NCBI GenBank assembly: GCA_017435305.1 | Contig: JAFSFH010000007.1 | Coordinates: 26,151-90,150, forward strand | Direction of reading: 5' to 3' | DNA: 64,000 nucleotides | Source: Clostridia bacterium | GTDB taxonomy: Bacteria > Bacillota_A > Clostridia > Oscillospirales > Acutalibacteraceae | In this document: positions 33,356 through 42,128 of the stretch, piece by piece | Layout of the letters: every line of letters starts with the position of its first letter | Numbering within the stretch: the stretch's first letter is position 1 | Position numbers and translations under genes: made by a program | Notes under the pieces: model-generated | The model's input: only the letters and a program-made list of their open reading frames with translations | Told to the model about the DNA's origin: nothing | Databases searched by the model: none

Positions 33356-35173
33356 ATGATTCGAGCACACGTTCTGATCTGTGGCGGTACCGGCTGTACC
33401 TCCTCGGGCAGTAACAAGATCATCAACGCTTTCAACGAGAGCATCAAGGCCAACGGTCTTGAGGATGAGATCAAGGTTGTGCAGACCGGTTGCTTTGGTC
33501 TGTGCGCCCTGGGCCCCGTGGTCATCGTCCATCCCGACGGCACCTTCTACAGCCGTGTGGAGGAGGGCGACGTGGACGAGATCGTCCGCGAGCACCTGCT
33601 GAAGGGCCGCGTGGTGGACCGTCTGGTCTATAAGGATACCGGCAACTACGATGAGCATCATTCCCACGTTGCTCTGTCCGACACCGTGTTCTACAAGACC
33701 CAGAACCGCGTGGTTCTGCGTAACTGCGGTGTCATCAACCCCGAGTCCATCGACGAGTACATTGCTATGGACGGCTATGCCGCTCTGGGTAAGGTGCTGA
33801 CCGAGATGACCCCCGACGAGGTCATTCAGGTGATTCTGGACTCCGGCCTGCGCGGCCGTGGCGGCGGTGGCTTCCCCACCGGCCGTAAGTGGGCGCTGAC
33901 CGCCCCCAACAAGGCTCCCCAGAAGTACGTGGTCTGTAACGCCGACGAGGGCGACCCCGGCGCGTTTATGGACCGTTCGGTGCTGGAGGGCGACCCCCAC
34001 TGTCTGGTGGAGGCTATGACCATCGCCGGCTACGCCATCGGCGCTACCCAGGGTTACGTGTACGTCCGTGCCGAGTACCCCATCGCCGTGGCCCGTCTGC
34101 AGATCGCCATTGACCAGGCCCGTGAGTACGGCCTGCTGGGCAAGAACATCTTCGGCTCCGGCTTCGACTTCGACCTGCACATCCGTCTGGGCGCCGGCGC
34201 CTTCGTGTGCGGCGAGGAGACCGCTCTGATGACCTCCATCGAGGGCAACCGCGGCGAGCCCCGTCCCCGTCCCCCCTATCCGGCGGTCAAGGGTCTGTTC
34301 GGTATGCCCACCGTGGAGAACAACGTAGAGACCTTCGCCAACGTGCCCCAGATCATCCTGCGCGGCGCCGAGTGGTTCGCCTCTATGGGTACCGAGCGCT
34401 CCAAGGGCACCAAGGTCTTCGCCCTGGGCGGTAAGATCAAGAACACCGGTCTGGTGGAGATTCCCATGGGTACCACCCTGCGGGAGATCATCGACGAGAT
34501 CGGCGGCGGCATCCCCAACGGTAAGAAGTTTAAGGCCGCCCAGACCGGCGGTCCCTCCGGCGGTTGTATCCCCGCTTCCCTGATCGACACCGAGGTGGAC
34601 TACGACAACCTGACCGCCATCGGCTGTATGATGGGCTCCGGCGGTCTGATCGTTATGGACGAGGACACCTGTATGGTGGATATGGCCAAGTTCTTCCTGG
34701 AGTTCACCGTGGACGAGTCCTGCGGTAAGTGTACTCCCTGCCGCGTGGGCACCCAGCGCCTGCTGGAGATGCTGGACAAGATCACCAGCGGCAAGGGCAC
34801 TCTGGAGGACATCGACGAGCTGGAGCGCCTGTGCTACTACATCAAGGAGAATTCCCTGTGCGGTCTGGGTCAGACCGCTCCCAACCCCGTGCTGTCCACC
34901 CTGAAATTCTTCCGCGATGAGTACGTTGCTCACGTGGTGGATAAGAAGTGCCCCGCCGGCGTGTGTAAGGATCTGCTGACCTACGTCATCGACGCCGACA
35001 AGTGCATCGGCTGCGGTATGTGCGCCAAGGCGTGCCCCGCCGAAGCCATCACCCGCACCGACTACATCGCCCCCGGTCATAAGCTGGCGTCCTTCGCCAT
35101 CGATGCCGAGAAGTGCGTGAAGTGCGGCGCCTGTATGGGCACCTGTAAGTTCAAGGCCATCAGCAAACAGTAA
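33356..35173 (+). CDS. hndC: Hydrogenase diaphorase subunit C (NuoF-like)
   Basis: A 605-aa flavoprotein that links NAD(H) to the hydrogenase. The order is an N-terminal [2Fe-2S] thioredoxin fold (CGGTGCTSSG, CFGLCALGP), the FMN site GRGGGGFPTGRKW, and CNADEGDPGAFMDR. A [4Fe-4S] ESCGKCTPCRVGTQRL follows, with a C-terminal two-cluster ferredoxin (CIGCGMCAKACP, CVKCGACMGTC). This architecture matches HydB/HndC of electron-bifurcating enzymes. hndD starts 20 nt downstream. Confidence 0.93.
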   Translation: MIRAHVLICGGTGCTSSGSNKIINAFNESIKANGLEDEIKVVQTGCFGLCALGPVVIVHPDGTFYSRVEEGDVDEIVREHLLKGRVVDRLVYKDTGNYDEHHSHVALSDTVFYKTQNRVVLRNCGVINPESIDEYIAMDGYAALGKVLTEMTPDEVIQVILDSGLRGRGGGGFPTGRKWALTAPNKAPQKYVVCNADEGDPGAFMDRSVLEGDPHCLVEAMTIAGYAIGATQGYVYVRAEYPIAVARLQIAIDQAREYGLLGKNIFGSGFDFDLHIRLGAGAFVCGEETALMTSIEGNRGEPRPRPPYPAVKGLFGMPTVENNVETFANVPQIILRGAEWFASMGTERSKGTKVFALGGKIKNTGLVEIPMGTTLREIIDEIGGGIPNGKKFKAAQTGGPSGGCIPASLIDTEVDYDNLTAIGCMMGSGGLIVMDEDTCMVDMAKFFLEFTVDESCGKCTPCRVGTQRLLEMLDKITSGKGTLEDIDELERLCYYIKENSLCGLGQTAPNPVLSTLKFFRDEYVAHVVDKKCPAGVCKDLLTYVIDADKCIGCGMCAKACPAEAITRTDYIAPGHKLASFAIDAEKCVKCGACMGTCKFKAISKQ

Positions 35174-35192
35174 GAAAGGAGTGTGGATAACA

Positions 35193-36947
35193 ATGGATAT
35201 GGTTAATGTAAAGATTAACGGCACCGCTGTCAGCGTGCCCAAGGGCGCTACCGTTCTGGAGGCTGCCCGCTATGCCGGTGTGGAGATCCCCACTCTGTGC
35301 TATCTGAAAGAGATCAACGAGATCGGCGCCTGCCGTATTTGTATGGTCGAGGTGTCCGAGGGCGGTCGTCCCGCCCGTCTGGTCACCGCCTGCGTGTACC
35401 CCGTGTCCGAGGGTATGGAGGTGGTCACCGCCAGCCCCCGCATCGAGCAGAGCCGCAAGACCACCCTGCAGATGATTCTGTCCACCCACGACCGCAGCTG
35501 TCTGACCTGCGTGCGTTCCACCAACTGCGAATTGCAGAAGCTGTGCCGTGACTACGGCATCGAGGACGCCGGCAAGTTTGACGGCAAGAAGCGTGAGTTC
35601 GCCCTGGATACCTCTGCTCCTCATCTGGTGCGCGACAACAACAAGTGCATCCTGTGCCGTCGTTGCGTCGCCGCCTGTAAGCAGCAGCTGGTGTCGGTCA
35701 TCGGCGCCAACGACCGCGGTATCGACACCCACATCGCCTGCGCCTTTGAGCTGGGTCTGGACGACGTGCCCTGCGTGTCCTGCGGTCAGTGCATCAACGT
35801 CTGTCCCACCGGCGCTCTGACCGAGCGCGACGACACCGCTAAGGTTTGGGCCGCTCTGGCCGATCCCGACAAGTACGTGGTGGTACAGACCGCCCCCGCC
35901 GTCCGCGCCGCTCTGGGCGAGGAGTTCGGCCTGCCCATCGGCACCAACGTGGAGGGCAAGATGGTTGCCGCTCTGCGCCGTCTGGGCTTTGATAAGGTGT
36001 TCGACACCGACGCCGCCGCCGACGTGACCATCGTCGAGGAGGCCAACGAGCTGGTAGAGCGTATTCAGAACGGCGGCGTGCTGCCTATGATTACCTCCTG
36101 CTCCCCCGGTTGGGTCAAGTTCGCGGAGCTGTACTATCCCGAGCAGCTGCCCCACCTGTCCTCCTGTAAGTCTCCTCAGCAGATGTTCGGTGGTATCCTG
36201 AAGACCTATTACGCTGAGAAGATGGGCATCGACCCCGCCAAGATCGTGTCCGTTTCCGTGATGCCCTGCACCGCCAAGAAGTTCGAGGTGGGCCGCGAGG
36301 AGATGAACGAGAACGGCTATCAGGACGTGGATATCTCCATCACCACCCGTGAGTTGGCTCGTATGATCGACCGCGCCGGCATTAAGTTCAACTTCCTGCC
36401 CGACGAGGAGTTCGACGATCCCATGGGCACCGACACCGGCGCCGCCGTGATCTTCGGCGCCACCGGCGGCGTTATGGAGGCCGCTCTGCGTACCGCCAAC
36501 GATTGGCTGACCGGTAAGTCCAACGACGCCGTGGAGTTCCACGAGGTTCGCGGCACCAAGGGTCTGAAGGAGGCCACCTACACCATCAACGGTATGGAGA
36601 TCAAGGTGGCTGTCGCCTCCGGCATCGCCAACGCCAACTACGTGCTGGATCAGATCAAGGCCGGCACCGCTCCCTGGACCTTCGTGGAGATCATGTGCTG
36701 CCCCGGCGGCTGTGTCAACGGCGGTGGTCAGCCCATCCAGCCCGCCTCTGTGCGCAACGTGTTCGACATCAAGGCTATGCGCGCCAAGGCCCTGTACGAT
36801 CAGGATGCCGCTATGACCCTGCGCAAGAGCCACGAGAGCCCCTTTGTTAAGGCTCTGTACGAGGAGTACTTCGGCTCCTTCGGCAGCCACAAGGCTCACG
36901 AGGTCCTGCACACCGAGTACGTGGCCCGCAACAAGTTCAAGAAGTAA
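35193..36947 (+). CDS. hndD: [FeFe]-hydrogenase catalytic subunit
   Basis: A 584-aa enzyme that evolves or oxidises H2. The N-terminus has a [2Fe-2S] domain (CYLKEINEIGACRICM), a His-ligated [4Fe-4S] site (HDRSCLTCVRSTNC) and two [4Fe-4S] sites (CILCRRCVAAC, CVSCGQCINVCP). The H-cluster motifs are complete: TSCSPGWVKF, MPCTAKKFE and CCPGGCVNGGGQP. With HndABC it should form an NAD(P)-linked, probably ferredoxin-bifurcating hydrogenase in the cytoplasm. ATG at 35193 has AAGGAG about 11 nt upstream. Maturases HydEFG are not in the window. Confidence 0.95.
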   Translation: MDMVNVKINGTAVSVPKGATVLEAARYAGVEIPTLCYLKEINEIGACRICMVEVSEGGRPARLVTACVYPVSEGMEVVTASPRIEQSRKTTLQMILSTHDRSCLTCVRSTNCELQKLCRDYGIEDAGKFDGKKREFALDTSAPHLVRDNNKCILCRRCVAACKQQLVSVIGANDRGIDTHIACAFELGLDDVPCVSCGQCINVCPTGALTERDDTAKVWAALADPDKYVVVQTAPAVRAALGEEFGLPIGTNVEGKMVAALRRLGFDKVFDTDAAADVTIVEEANELVERIQNGGVLPMITSCSPGWVKFAELYYPEQLPHLSSCKSPQQMFGGILKTYYAEKMGIDPAKIVSVSVMPCTAKKFEVGREEMNENGYQDVDISITTRELARMIDRAGIKFNFLPDEEFDDPMGTDTGAAVIFGATGGVMEAALRTANDWLTGKSNDAVEFHEVRGTKGLKEATYTINGMEIKVAVASGIANANYVLDQIKAGTAPWTFVEIMCCPGGCVNGGGQPIQPASVRNVFDIKAMRAKALYDQDAAMTLRKSHESPFVKALYEEYFGSFGSHKAHEVLHTEYVARNKFKK

Positions 36948-36974
36948 TATTTTCCCTTTTCCTTTCCTATACAG

Positions 36975-37005
36975 ACGCCCCTGCTTCGGCAGGGGCGTTC
37001 TTTTG
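36975..37005 (+). terminator. Terminator of the hydrogenase operon
   Basis: ACGCCCCTGC and GCAGGGGCGT close on a TTCG tetraloop, followed by TCTTTT. Confidence 0.88.
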
Positions 37006-37029
37006 CAAAGAAAGCCACCGGCAGTCCCC

Positions 37030-37170
37030 TTGCCTCTCCCTTTGGGTAGCGAAGCGACATCCCGCGGGAGTGAATGACCGTCCGGCGGACTGTCAGAGCC
37101 GCGGGTGGACCGAGCCGCAGCGAGACGGTGGCATTTGCGGAGCAAATGACGGAGAGGGCAATATTTGTCA
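37030..37170. repeat. Composite palindromic element with nested 80-bp hairpin
   Basis: TTGCCTCTCCCTTTGG on the left and GACGGAGAGGGCAATA on the right flank a GTAGCGAAGCGAC-family hairpin at 37046-37126. The same hairpin lies inside the same kind of arm at 8585-8665, but in the opposite orientation. Confidence 0.65.
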
Positions 37171-37201
37171 ACCCTCTCCGTCATAACGAAAAAAAGAATC
37201 T

Positions 37202-37259
37202 GTAGGGGGGCATTCCATATGCCCCCGCAAAACGGGCGGATATAGAATCCGCCCCTACA
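37202..37259. repeat. GTAGGGG-framed hairpin pair
   Basis: The cores are GGGGGCATTCCATATGCCCC and GGGCGGATATAGAATCCGCC, closed by CCCCTAC. The rest of the gap 37260-37503 shows no gene. Confidence 0.7.
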
Positions 37260-37503
37260 TCATCAACCCATATTGCACCATCCCCTACGTCACCCTCTAT
37301 ATAATATATACCTTTATTATAATAGCCCCTCCGCCATTCCTCATTTCTGCGAGTTTTGCGGCAGAGCCGCAAAATCTCGACGGACTTCGCCGCAGGCGAA
37401 TGTCCATTACTCATTCATCCAAACTATATCTTGTGCCCTTCCTGCCACAAAAGCACCATATACAGACGCCGCAAAAATTCTTTTAAAAACTTGCGAAAAA
37501 CAC

Positions 37504-37532
37504 TTGACCTACATTGACAAATATGGTATAGT
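37504..37532 (+). promoter_or_regulatory. rpmG-secE-nusG promoter
   Basis: TTGACC (37504-37509), 17 bp ending TGG, and TATAGT (37527-37532) form an extended -10 promoter about 120 bp before rpmG. Confidence 0.8.
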
Positions 37533-37652
37533 TTGAGATACCTCGGAAAGGGGTTTATTTTTTGTGCCCATTTTTGAGCACAGCCCCTGTCAGCCCTTGT
37601 GGCGTGAGGGAGGTTCACAATATCCGGCTTTATAGCTATAGGAGGTACCGAC

Positions 37653-37802
37653 ATGAGAGTCAAAATTACCCTGGCTTGCACCGAGTGTAAGCAACGCAAC
37701 TACAACACCATGAAGAACAAGAAAAACGACCCCGACAGACTTGAGATGAACAAGTACTGCCGCTTCTGCCGCAAGCACACTGTGCACCGCGAGACGAAGT
37801 AA
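37653..37802 (+). CDS. rpmG: Ribosomal protein L33
   Basis: A 49-aa protein, [19 protein letters not shown] at the start and [16 protein letters not shown] at the end. Two CxxC pairs show it is the zinc-binding (C+) form. ATG at 37653 follows ATAGGAGGTACCGAC. It leads into secE and nusG, the standard order before rplK. Confidence 0.95.
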   Translation: MRVKITLACTECKQRNYNTMKNKKNDPDRLEMNKYCRFCRKHTVHRETK

Positions 37803-37832
37803 GGGAACCTGAGAGAAAGAGAGGAACGCATT

Positions 37833-38276
37833 ATGTTAGCTTGGGGTTTTATCCTCTTGATTGGCGGCTTTCTGGCCTGCCTGATCCTCTTCTTGACCCA
37901 GCTCCCTGAGGTGTGGACCGGCATGACCAATGGTCTGGGCGACTATATCACCGCTTTCTTCGCGCACTTTGATACGCTGAAGCTGGTGTTTATCATCGCC
38001 GCTTTCCTGACCGTTCTGGGTCTGGTGATGTACATCGTGGGTCTGGTCCGCAACAAAAATGTTGAGGGTGAGAAGAAGACCATTGTCCCCGCCAAGGTGA
38101 GCAAGTATCTGCGCGATACCCGCGGCGAGTTCAAGAAGATCGTGTGGCCCAATTTCCCCACCGTGCTGAAGAATACCGGCGTGGTGCTGGCCATGTGCGC
38201 CGTGACCGCTGCGGTCATCGTGCTGGCTGACTGGGGTCTCGGCGAGCTGATTAAGCTGTTGCTGGGCAACAACTAA
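37833..38276 (+). CDS. secE: Preprotein translocase subunit SecE
   Basis: SecE clamps SecY in the translocon. The 147-aa product has the conserved amphipathic helix KVSKYLRDTRGEFKKIVWPN followed by the last membrane segment (about 111-134). Unlike the usual ~60-75-residue single-span Firmicute SecE, two extra hydrophobic segments precede it (about 4-24 and 50-72), as in the three-span SecE of E. coli. The start is ATG at 37833 after AGAGAGG; no internal start with a better ribosome site was seen. Confidence 0.9.
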   Translation: MLAWGFILLIGGFLACLILFLTQLPEVWTGMTNGLGDYITAFFAHFDTLKLVFIIAAFLTVLGLVMYIVGLVRNKNVEGEKKTIVPAKVSKYLRDTRGEFKKIVWPNFPTVLKNTGVVLAMCAVTAAVIVLADWGLGELIKLLLGNN

Positions 38277-38295
38277 GAGAAGGAGGCTCGGGATC

Positions 38296-38814
38296 ATGGG
38301 CGAGGCAAAATGGTACGTCATTGCCACCATGTCCGGTTACGAGAACAAGGTGGCCACCAATCTGGAAAAAATCGTAGAGAACCGTCACCTGCAGGAGTGG
38401 ATCCACGAGGTGCGCATCCCCACCGAGACCGTGGTCGAGGTTAAGGATAATCAGCGCAAGGAAGTGGAGCGCAAGCTGTTCCCCAGCTACGTGCTGGTGA
38501 AGATGGTGATGACCGACGAGAGCTGGTTTGTGGTGCGCAACGTGCGCGGCTGCACCGGATTCGTCGGACCCAACGGCAAGCCGGTCCCCCTGACCGAAAA
38601 AGAGATTGCCGCCCTGGGTGTGGAGAAGAAGGAGATTGTCGTGGATTACGCGGTGGGCGACACCGTCAACATCATCGACGGTCCTCTGGAGAACTTCTCC
38701 GGCGTGGTCGACGCGCTCGACCAGGAGAACAATATGGTCCGCGTAACCATTTCCATGTTCGGTCGAGAGACCTCTGTGGAGCTGGAGCTGGATCAGGTAG
38801 AGCGGATGGACTAA
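38296..38814 (+). CDS. nusG: Transcription termination/antitermination factor NusG
   Basis: A 172-aa NusG with N-terminal NGN domain (KWYVIATMSGYENKVATNLE, FPSYVLVKMVMTDESWFVVR) and C-terminal KOW domain (VNIIDGPLENFSGVVDAL). It binds RNA polymerase and links it to Rho or the ribosome. AGAAGGAGG precedes the ATG by a few bases. It is placed between secE and rplK as usual. Confidence 0.95.
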   Translation: MGEAKWYVIATMSGYENKVATNLEKIVENRHLQEWIHEVRIPTETVVEVKDNQRKEVERKLFPSYVLVKMVMTDESWFVVRNVRGCTGFVGPNGKPVPLTEKEIAALGVEKKEIVVDYAVGDTVNIIDGPLENFSGVVDALDQENNMVRVTISMFGRETSVELELDQVERMD

Positions 38815-38951
38815 TCCGCTTTGTAAGCTGAAAGTTTGGGGCACAGCCCCCTTACCCGTGCGCCGGACACTTTTCCGGCTGTGGGAGGGACACCGCACTT
38901 TACCGGGCGCGGCAGATCCCGATTACCACGAATTTTGGAGGTGCGATAAAA

Positions 38952-39377
38952 ATGGCTCAGAAAATTACCGGTTACATTAAGTTGCAGATTCCGGCCGGCA
39001 AAGCAACCCCGGCCCCCCCTGTTGGCCCCGCCTTGGGTCAGCATGGTGTTAACATCATGTCCTTTACGAAGGAATTCAACGAGCGTACTAAGAACGACGC
39101 GGGTCTGATCATTCCCGTGGTCATCACCGTTTACGCCGACCGTTCCTTCACCTTTATCACCAAGACGCCCCCCGCATCCGTGCTGCTGAAGAAGGCTGCC
39201 GGCATCGAGACCGCGTCTGGTACGCCCAACAAGACCAAGGTGGCTTCCGTCACCATGGAGCAGGTCCGTAAGATCGCCGAGACCAAGATGCCCGACCTGA
39301 ACGCGGCCAACATCGAGAGTGCTATGAGCATGATCGCCGGTACCGCCCGCAGCATGGGTATCACCGTCGTCGAATAA
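38952..39377 (+). CDS. rplK: Ribosomal protein L11
   Basis: A 141-aa stalk-base protein and the substrate of PrmA. It has [46 protein letters not shown] and the C-terminal [33 protein letters not shown] precedes the ATG. The 137-bp gap after nusG contains no gene. Confidence 0.97.
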   Translation: MAQKITGYIKLQIPAGKATPAPPVGPALGQHGVNIMSFTKEFNERTKNDAGLIIPVVITVYADRSFTFITKTPPASVLLKKAAGIETASGTPNKTKVASVTMEQVRKIAETKMPDLNAANIESAMSMIAGTARSMGITVVE

Positions 39378-39464
39378 GTTGCGGACAGAGTGGGAGGAAA
39401 ATCCTGACATTCCGCTTTAACCACTACGCTGCTTTACGCAGCATCCAAATGGAGGAATTAACCA

Positions 39465-40157
39465 ATGAAACATGGTAAGAAGTATGTCGAGAGCGCTAAG
39501 CTGGTAGACAGCACCGCTCTGTATGACGTTGCCGAGGCCCTGGATCTGAGCATCCAGACCGGCAAAGCGAAGTTCGATGAGACCGTAGAGGTTCACGTCC
39601 GCCTGGGCGTTGACGGCCGTCACGCCGACCAGCAGGTCCGCGGCGCTGTCGTGCTGCCCAACGGCACCGGTAAGACCATTCGCGCCCTGGTTTTCGCCAA
39701 GGGTGACAAGGTGCAGGCTGCTCTGGATGCCGGCGCCGATTACGCCGGTGCTGAGGAGCTGGTCGCCAAGATTCAGGGCGGCTGGATGGACTTCGACGTG
39801 GTGATCGCCAGCCCCGATATGATGGGCGTGGTCGGTCGTCTGGGTAAGGTGCTGGGTCCCCGCGGCCTGATGCCCAACCCCAAGGCCGGTACCGTTACCC
39901 CCGACGTGGCCAAGGCTGTGACCGAGGCCAAGGCCGGTAAGATCGAGTACCGTCTGGATAAGACCAACATCATCCACTGCCCCATCGGCAAGGTTTCCTT
40001 CGGCGTTGAGAAGCTGCAGGAGAACTTTGACGCCCTGCTGGGCGCCATCGTGCGTGCCAAGCCCGCCGCCGCCAAGGGTCAGTACATCAAGTCCTGCACC
40101 GTGGCCTCCACCATGGGCCCCGGCGTCAAGATCAACCCCGCCAAGCTGGGGGGCTAA
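39465..40157 (+). CDS. rplA: Ribosomal protein L1
   Basis: A 230-aa L1-stalk protein with [36 protein letters not shown] and [19 protein letters not shown]1 usually represses its own L11-L1 mRNA through a site resembling its rRNA target. GGAGG lies before the ATG. A very stable double hairpin follows the stop. Confidence 0.97.
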   Translation: MKHGKKYVESAKLVDSTALYDVAEALDLSIQTGKAKFDETVEVHVRLGVDGRHADQQVRGAVVLPNGTGKTIRALVFAKGDKVQAALDAGADYAGAEELVAKIQGGWMDFDVVIASPDMMGVVGRLGKVLGPRGLMPNPKAGTVTPDVAKAVTEAKAGKIEYRLDKTNIIHCPIGKVSFGVEKLQENFDALLGAIVRAKPAAAKGQYIKSCTVASTMGPGVKINPAKLGG

Positions 40158-40159
40158 GC

Positions 40160-40219
40160 GAGATAAAACACCTATCGGTGTTTTATCTCGGTCAAATACC
40201 GTCCATCGGACGGTATTTG
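40160..40219 (+). terminator. Double hairpin after rplA
   Basis: GAGATAAAACACC/GGTGTTTTATCTC (40160-40189) is a perfect 13-bp stem with a TATC loop. Four bases later CAAATACCGTCC/GGACGGTATTTG (40193-40219) is a 12-bp stem. Neither has a long T-run. They could cause pausing, protect the upstream 3' end or process the transcript. Confidence 0.6.
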
Positions 40220-40261
40220 CGCAAGGTGCTTTTAACAGTTTCGGCTGTTGAGAGATAAAAA

Positions 40262-40424
40262 CTTGGGGGAAACCCCGGTTGCTGTTCTTCCACAGACAGC
40301 AGGTGCACGTAAGTGCATAAACGGTTCGCCGTGCCTGCCGAGGAGAGCGTTCACACAGAGCTTTGGCTCATTATGTGCGTATTCACCTCTCCTGTGGAAT
40401 CCATAGGAGAGGTTTTCTTTTTGG
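40262..40424 (+). promoter_or_regulatory. L10 leader (rplJ-rplL autoregulatory RNA)
   Basis: This untranslated region matches the Firmicute L10 leader: GGTGCACGTAAGTGCATAAA and then GTGCCTGCCGAGGAGAG form the kink-turn structure bound by L10-L12. It is followed by the attenuator CCTCTCCTGTGG/CCATAGGAGAGG with TTTTCTTTTT (40385-40424). Excess L10-L12 would favour the terminator. The rplJ start follows 44 nt later. Confidence 0.82.
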
Positions 40425-40467
40425 GATGAATGGCAATCATCCTATCATTCGGAGGTGAAACAAAACA

Positions 40468-41085
40468 ATGGCAAGCGAAAAGGTTCTGCAAGAAAAACAG
40501 GCATTCGTGGCTGAACTGACCGAGAAGCTGAACGGCGCTACCACCGGTGTTATCGTGAGCTACAGTGGCATCACTGTGGAGCAGGACACCAAGCTGCGCC
40601 GCGAGCTGCGCGAGGCCGGTGTGGAGTACGCCGTGGTGAAGAACACCATGCTGCGCCGCGCTGCCGAGGCTGCTAACCTGAACGGTCTGGACGACGTGCT
40701 GAAGGGCTCCACCGCCCTGGCCATCAGCGACGACTACACCGCCGCCGCCAAGATCCTGTGCAAGTATGCTGACGACAGCAAGACTTTCGAGGTCAAGGCC
40801 GGCTTTATGGACGGTGAGGTCATCGACGCCGCCAAGGTCAACGAACTGGCCAAGCTGCCCTCCAAGGAGGGTCTGCTGTCCATGCTGCTCAGCGTTCTGA
40901 ACGGACCCATCCGTGGTCTGGCTGTGGCTCTGAACGCCATCGCTGAGAAGGGCGAGGAGGCTCCCGCTGAGGAGGCCGCCCCCGCCGAGGAGGCTGCTCC
41001 CGCCGAGGCTCCCGCTGAGGAGGCTCCCGCCGAGGAGGCTGCCCCCGCCGAGGCTCCTGCTGAGGAGGCTCCCGCCGCTGAGTAA
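40468..41085 (+). CDS. rplJ: Ribosomal protein L10
   Basis: L10 anchors the L7/L12 stalk dimers. The 205-aa product has the rRNA-binding N-terminal domain (LQEKQAFVAELTEKL, KNTMLRRAAEAANL) and the helix VLNGPIRGLAVALNAIAEKG that binds L12. A tail of about 36 residues (170-205) made only of Ala, Pro and Glu in EEAPAEEAAPAEAP-like repeats extends it beyond the usual 165-175. GGAGGTGAAACAAAACA precedes the ATG. Confidence 0.96.
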   Translation: MASEKVLQEKQAFVAELTEKLNGATTGVIVSYSGITVEQDTKLRRELREAGVEYAVVKNTMLRRAAEAANLNGLDDVLKGSTALAISDDYTAAAKILCKYADDSKTFEVKAGFMDGEVIDAAKVNELAKLPSKEGLLSMLLSVLNGPIRGLAVALNAIAEKGEEAPAEEAAPAEEAAPAEAPAEEAPAEEAAPAEAPAEEAPAAE

Positions 41086-41161
41086 TTCAGCAGGCATCGA
41101 ATGCCCGCATCTGACGGGCGAAACATTATTTTAAAAAATTACGTATTGGAGGAAATGAATC

Positions 41162-41533
41162 ATGTCTGAGAAGATTACTGCTATGATCGAAGAGATCAAG
41201 GCTCTGACCGTTCTGGAGCTGTCCGACCTGGTCAAGGCCATCGAGGAGGAGTTCGGCGTTTCCGCTGCCGCTCCCGTTGCTGTTGCCGCTGTGGCCGGCC
41301 CCGCCGCTGCCGCTGAGGAGAAGACCGAGTTCGACGTTATCCTGAACGATGCCGGCGCTGGTAAGATCGCCGTTATCAAGGTTGTCCGCGAGCTGACCGG
41401 TCTGGGTCTGAAGGAGGCCAAGGAGCTGGTTGACGGCGCTCCCAAGGCTGTTAAGACCGGCGTGTCCAAGGACGATGCCGAGGCTGCCAAGGCTAAGCTG
41501 GAAGAGGCTGGCGCTAAGGTCGAGGTTAAGTAA
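41162..41533 (+). CDS. rplL: Ribosomal protein L7/L12
   Basis: A 123-aa stalk protein with the N-terminal dimerisation helix ([20 protein letters not shown]), an Ala/Pro/Val hinge, and the factor-binding C-terminal domain ([32 protein letters not shown]). TTGGAGGAAATGAATC precedes the ATG. Confidence 0.97.
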   Translation: MSEKITAMIEEIKALTVLELSDLVKAIEEEFGVSAAAPVAVAAVAGPAAAAEEKTEFDVILNDAGAGKIAVIKVVRELTGLGLKEAKELVDGAPKAVKTGVSKDDAEAAKAKLEEAGAKVEVK

Positions 41534-41555
41534 TTTAATCACCACACCGAATGAG

Positions 41556-41590
41556 ATCGGGGAATGGCAATCGCCATTCCCCGATTTTTT
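41556..41590 (+). terminator. Terminator after rplL
   Basis: ATCGGGGAATGGC and GCCATTCCCCGAT form a 13-bp stem with an AATC loop, followed by a T-run. Confidence 0.88.
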
Positions 41591-41597
41591 GTTTTGT

Positions 41598-41912
41598 GTG
41601 GGGAGAGCCCTCGCCGTAGGCGACGGAGAGGGTGTTTTGTCGGTTGTTTTCCCTCTCCGTCTTTTCGCCTGCGGCGAAAATCCACCTCTCCCAATGGGAG
41701 AGGCAAGATTGGGACGATGTAGTCATCGTCCCCTACATTTTCGATCCCTCCTCGTATATAATTCGTAGGGGCGGATATTATCCGCCCGGGACGTCGAGGA
41801 CGCCGTCCCCTACATTCCCCACTCAACCTCGATAGGATTCGTAGGGGCGGGCGTCCCCGACCGCCCGCTCGCTCGATAGAATTCGTAGGGGAGGGGTTCC
41901 ACCCCCTCCCGC
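41598..41912. repeat. Palindromic arms and GTAGGGG hairpin cluster
   Basis: First come arm pieces GGAGAGCCCTCGCC, GACGGAGAGGG, CCCTCTCCGTC and CCTCTCCCAATGGGAGAGGC. Then, at 41711-41912, hairpins with cores GACGATGTAGTCATCGTC, GGGCGGATATTATCCGCCC, GACGTCGAGGACGCCGTC and GAGGGGTTCCACCCCCTC follow. From 41913 to 42099 the gap holds only a tandem ACTCATT-type heptamer repeat near 41972-42000 and AT-rich DNA. Confidence 0.72.
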
Positions 41913-42099
41913 CAGAAGAAAAATCTAAACAAAAACGGAAATGCTGTTTTCTGCTGAGCATTCCATCCCACTACTCATTACTCATTACTCATCACTCATT
42001 GTAAAAAGCCCCATTTTGTGCCGCCGGAAACCCCAAAACACAAGATATTGTGGTATTAAAATTATACGAAAAAATAATGAAAAAAATAGCAAAAAACAC

Positions 42100-42128
42100 T
42101 TGACTTTTACCTCTAAATCCTGTAAAGT
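42100..42128 (+). promoter_or_regulatory. S10 operon promoter
   Basis: TTGACT (42100-42105), 17 bp and TAAAGT (42123-42128) are the best promoter-like pair upstream of rpsJ. The transcript would have a leader of about 365 nt. Confidence 0.65.

Noticed and set aside
32972..37184. Two long minus-strand frames (756 and 674 codons) across the hndBCD genes
   Set aside because: They are antisense shadows of conserved hydrogenase genes and share the low-complexity look of other shadows here.
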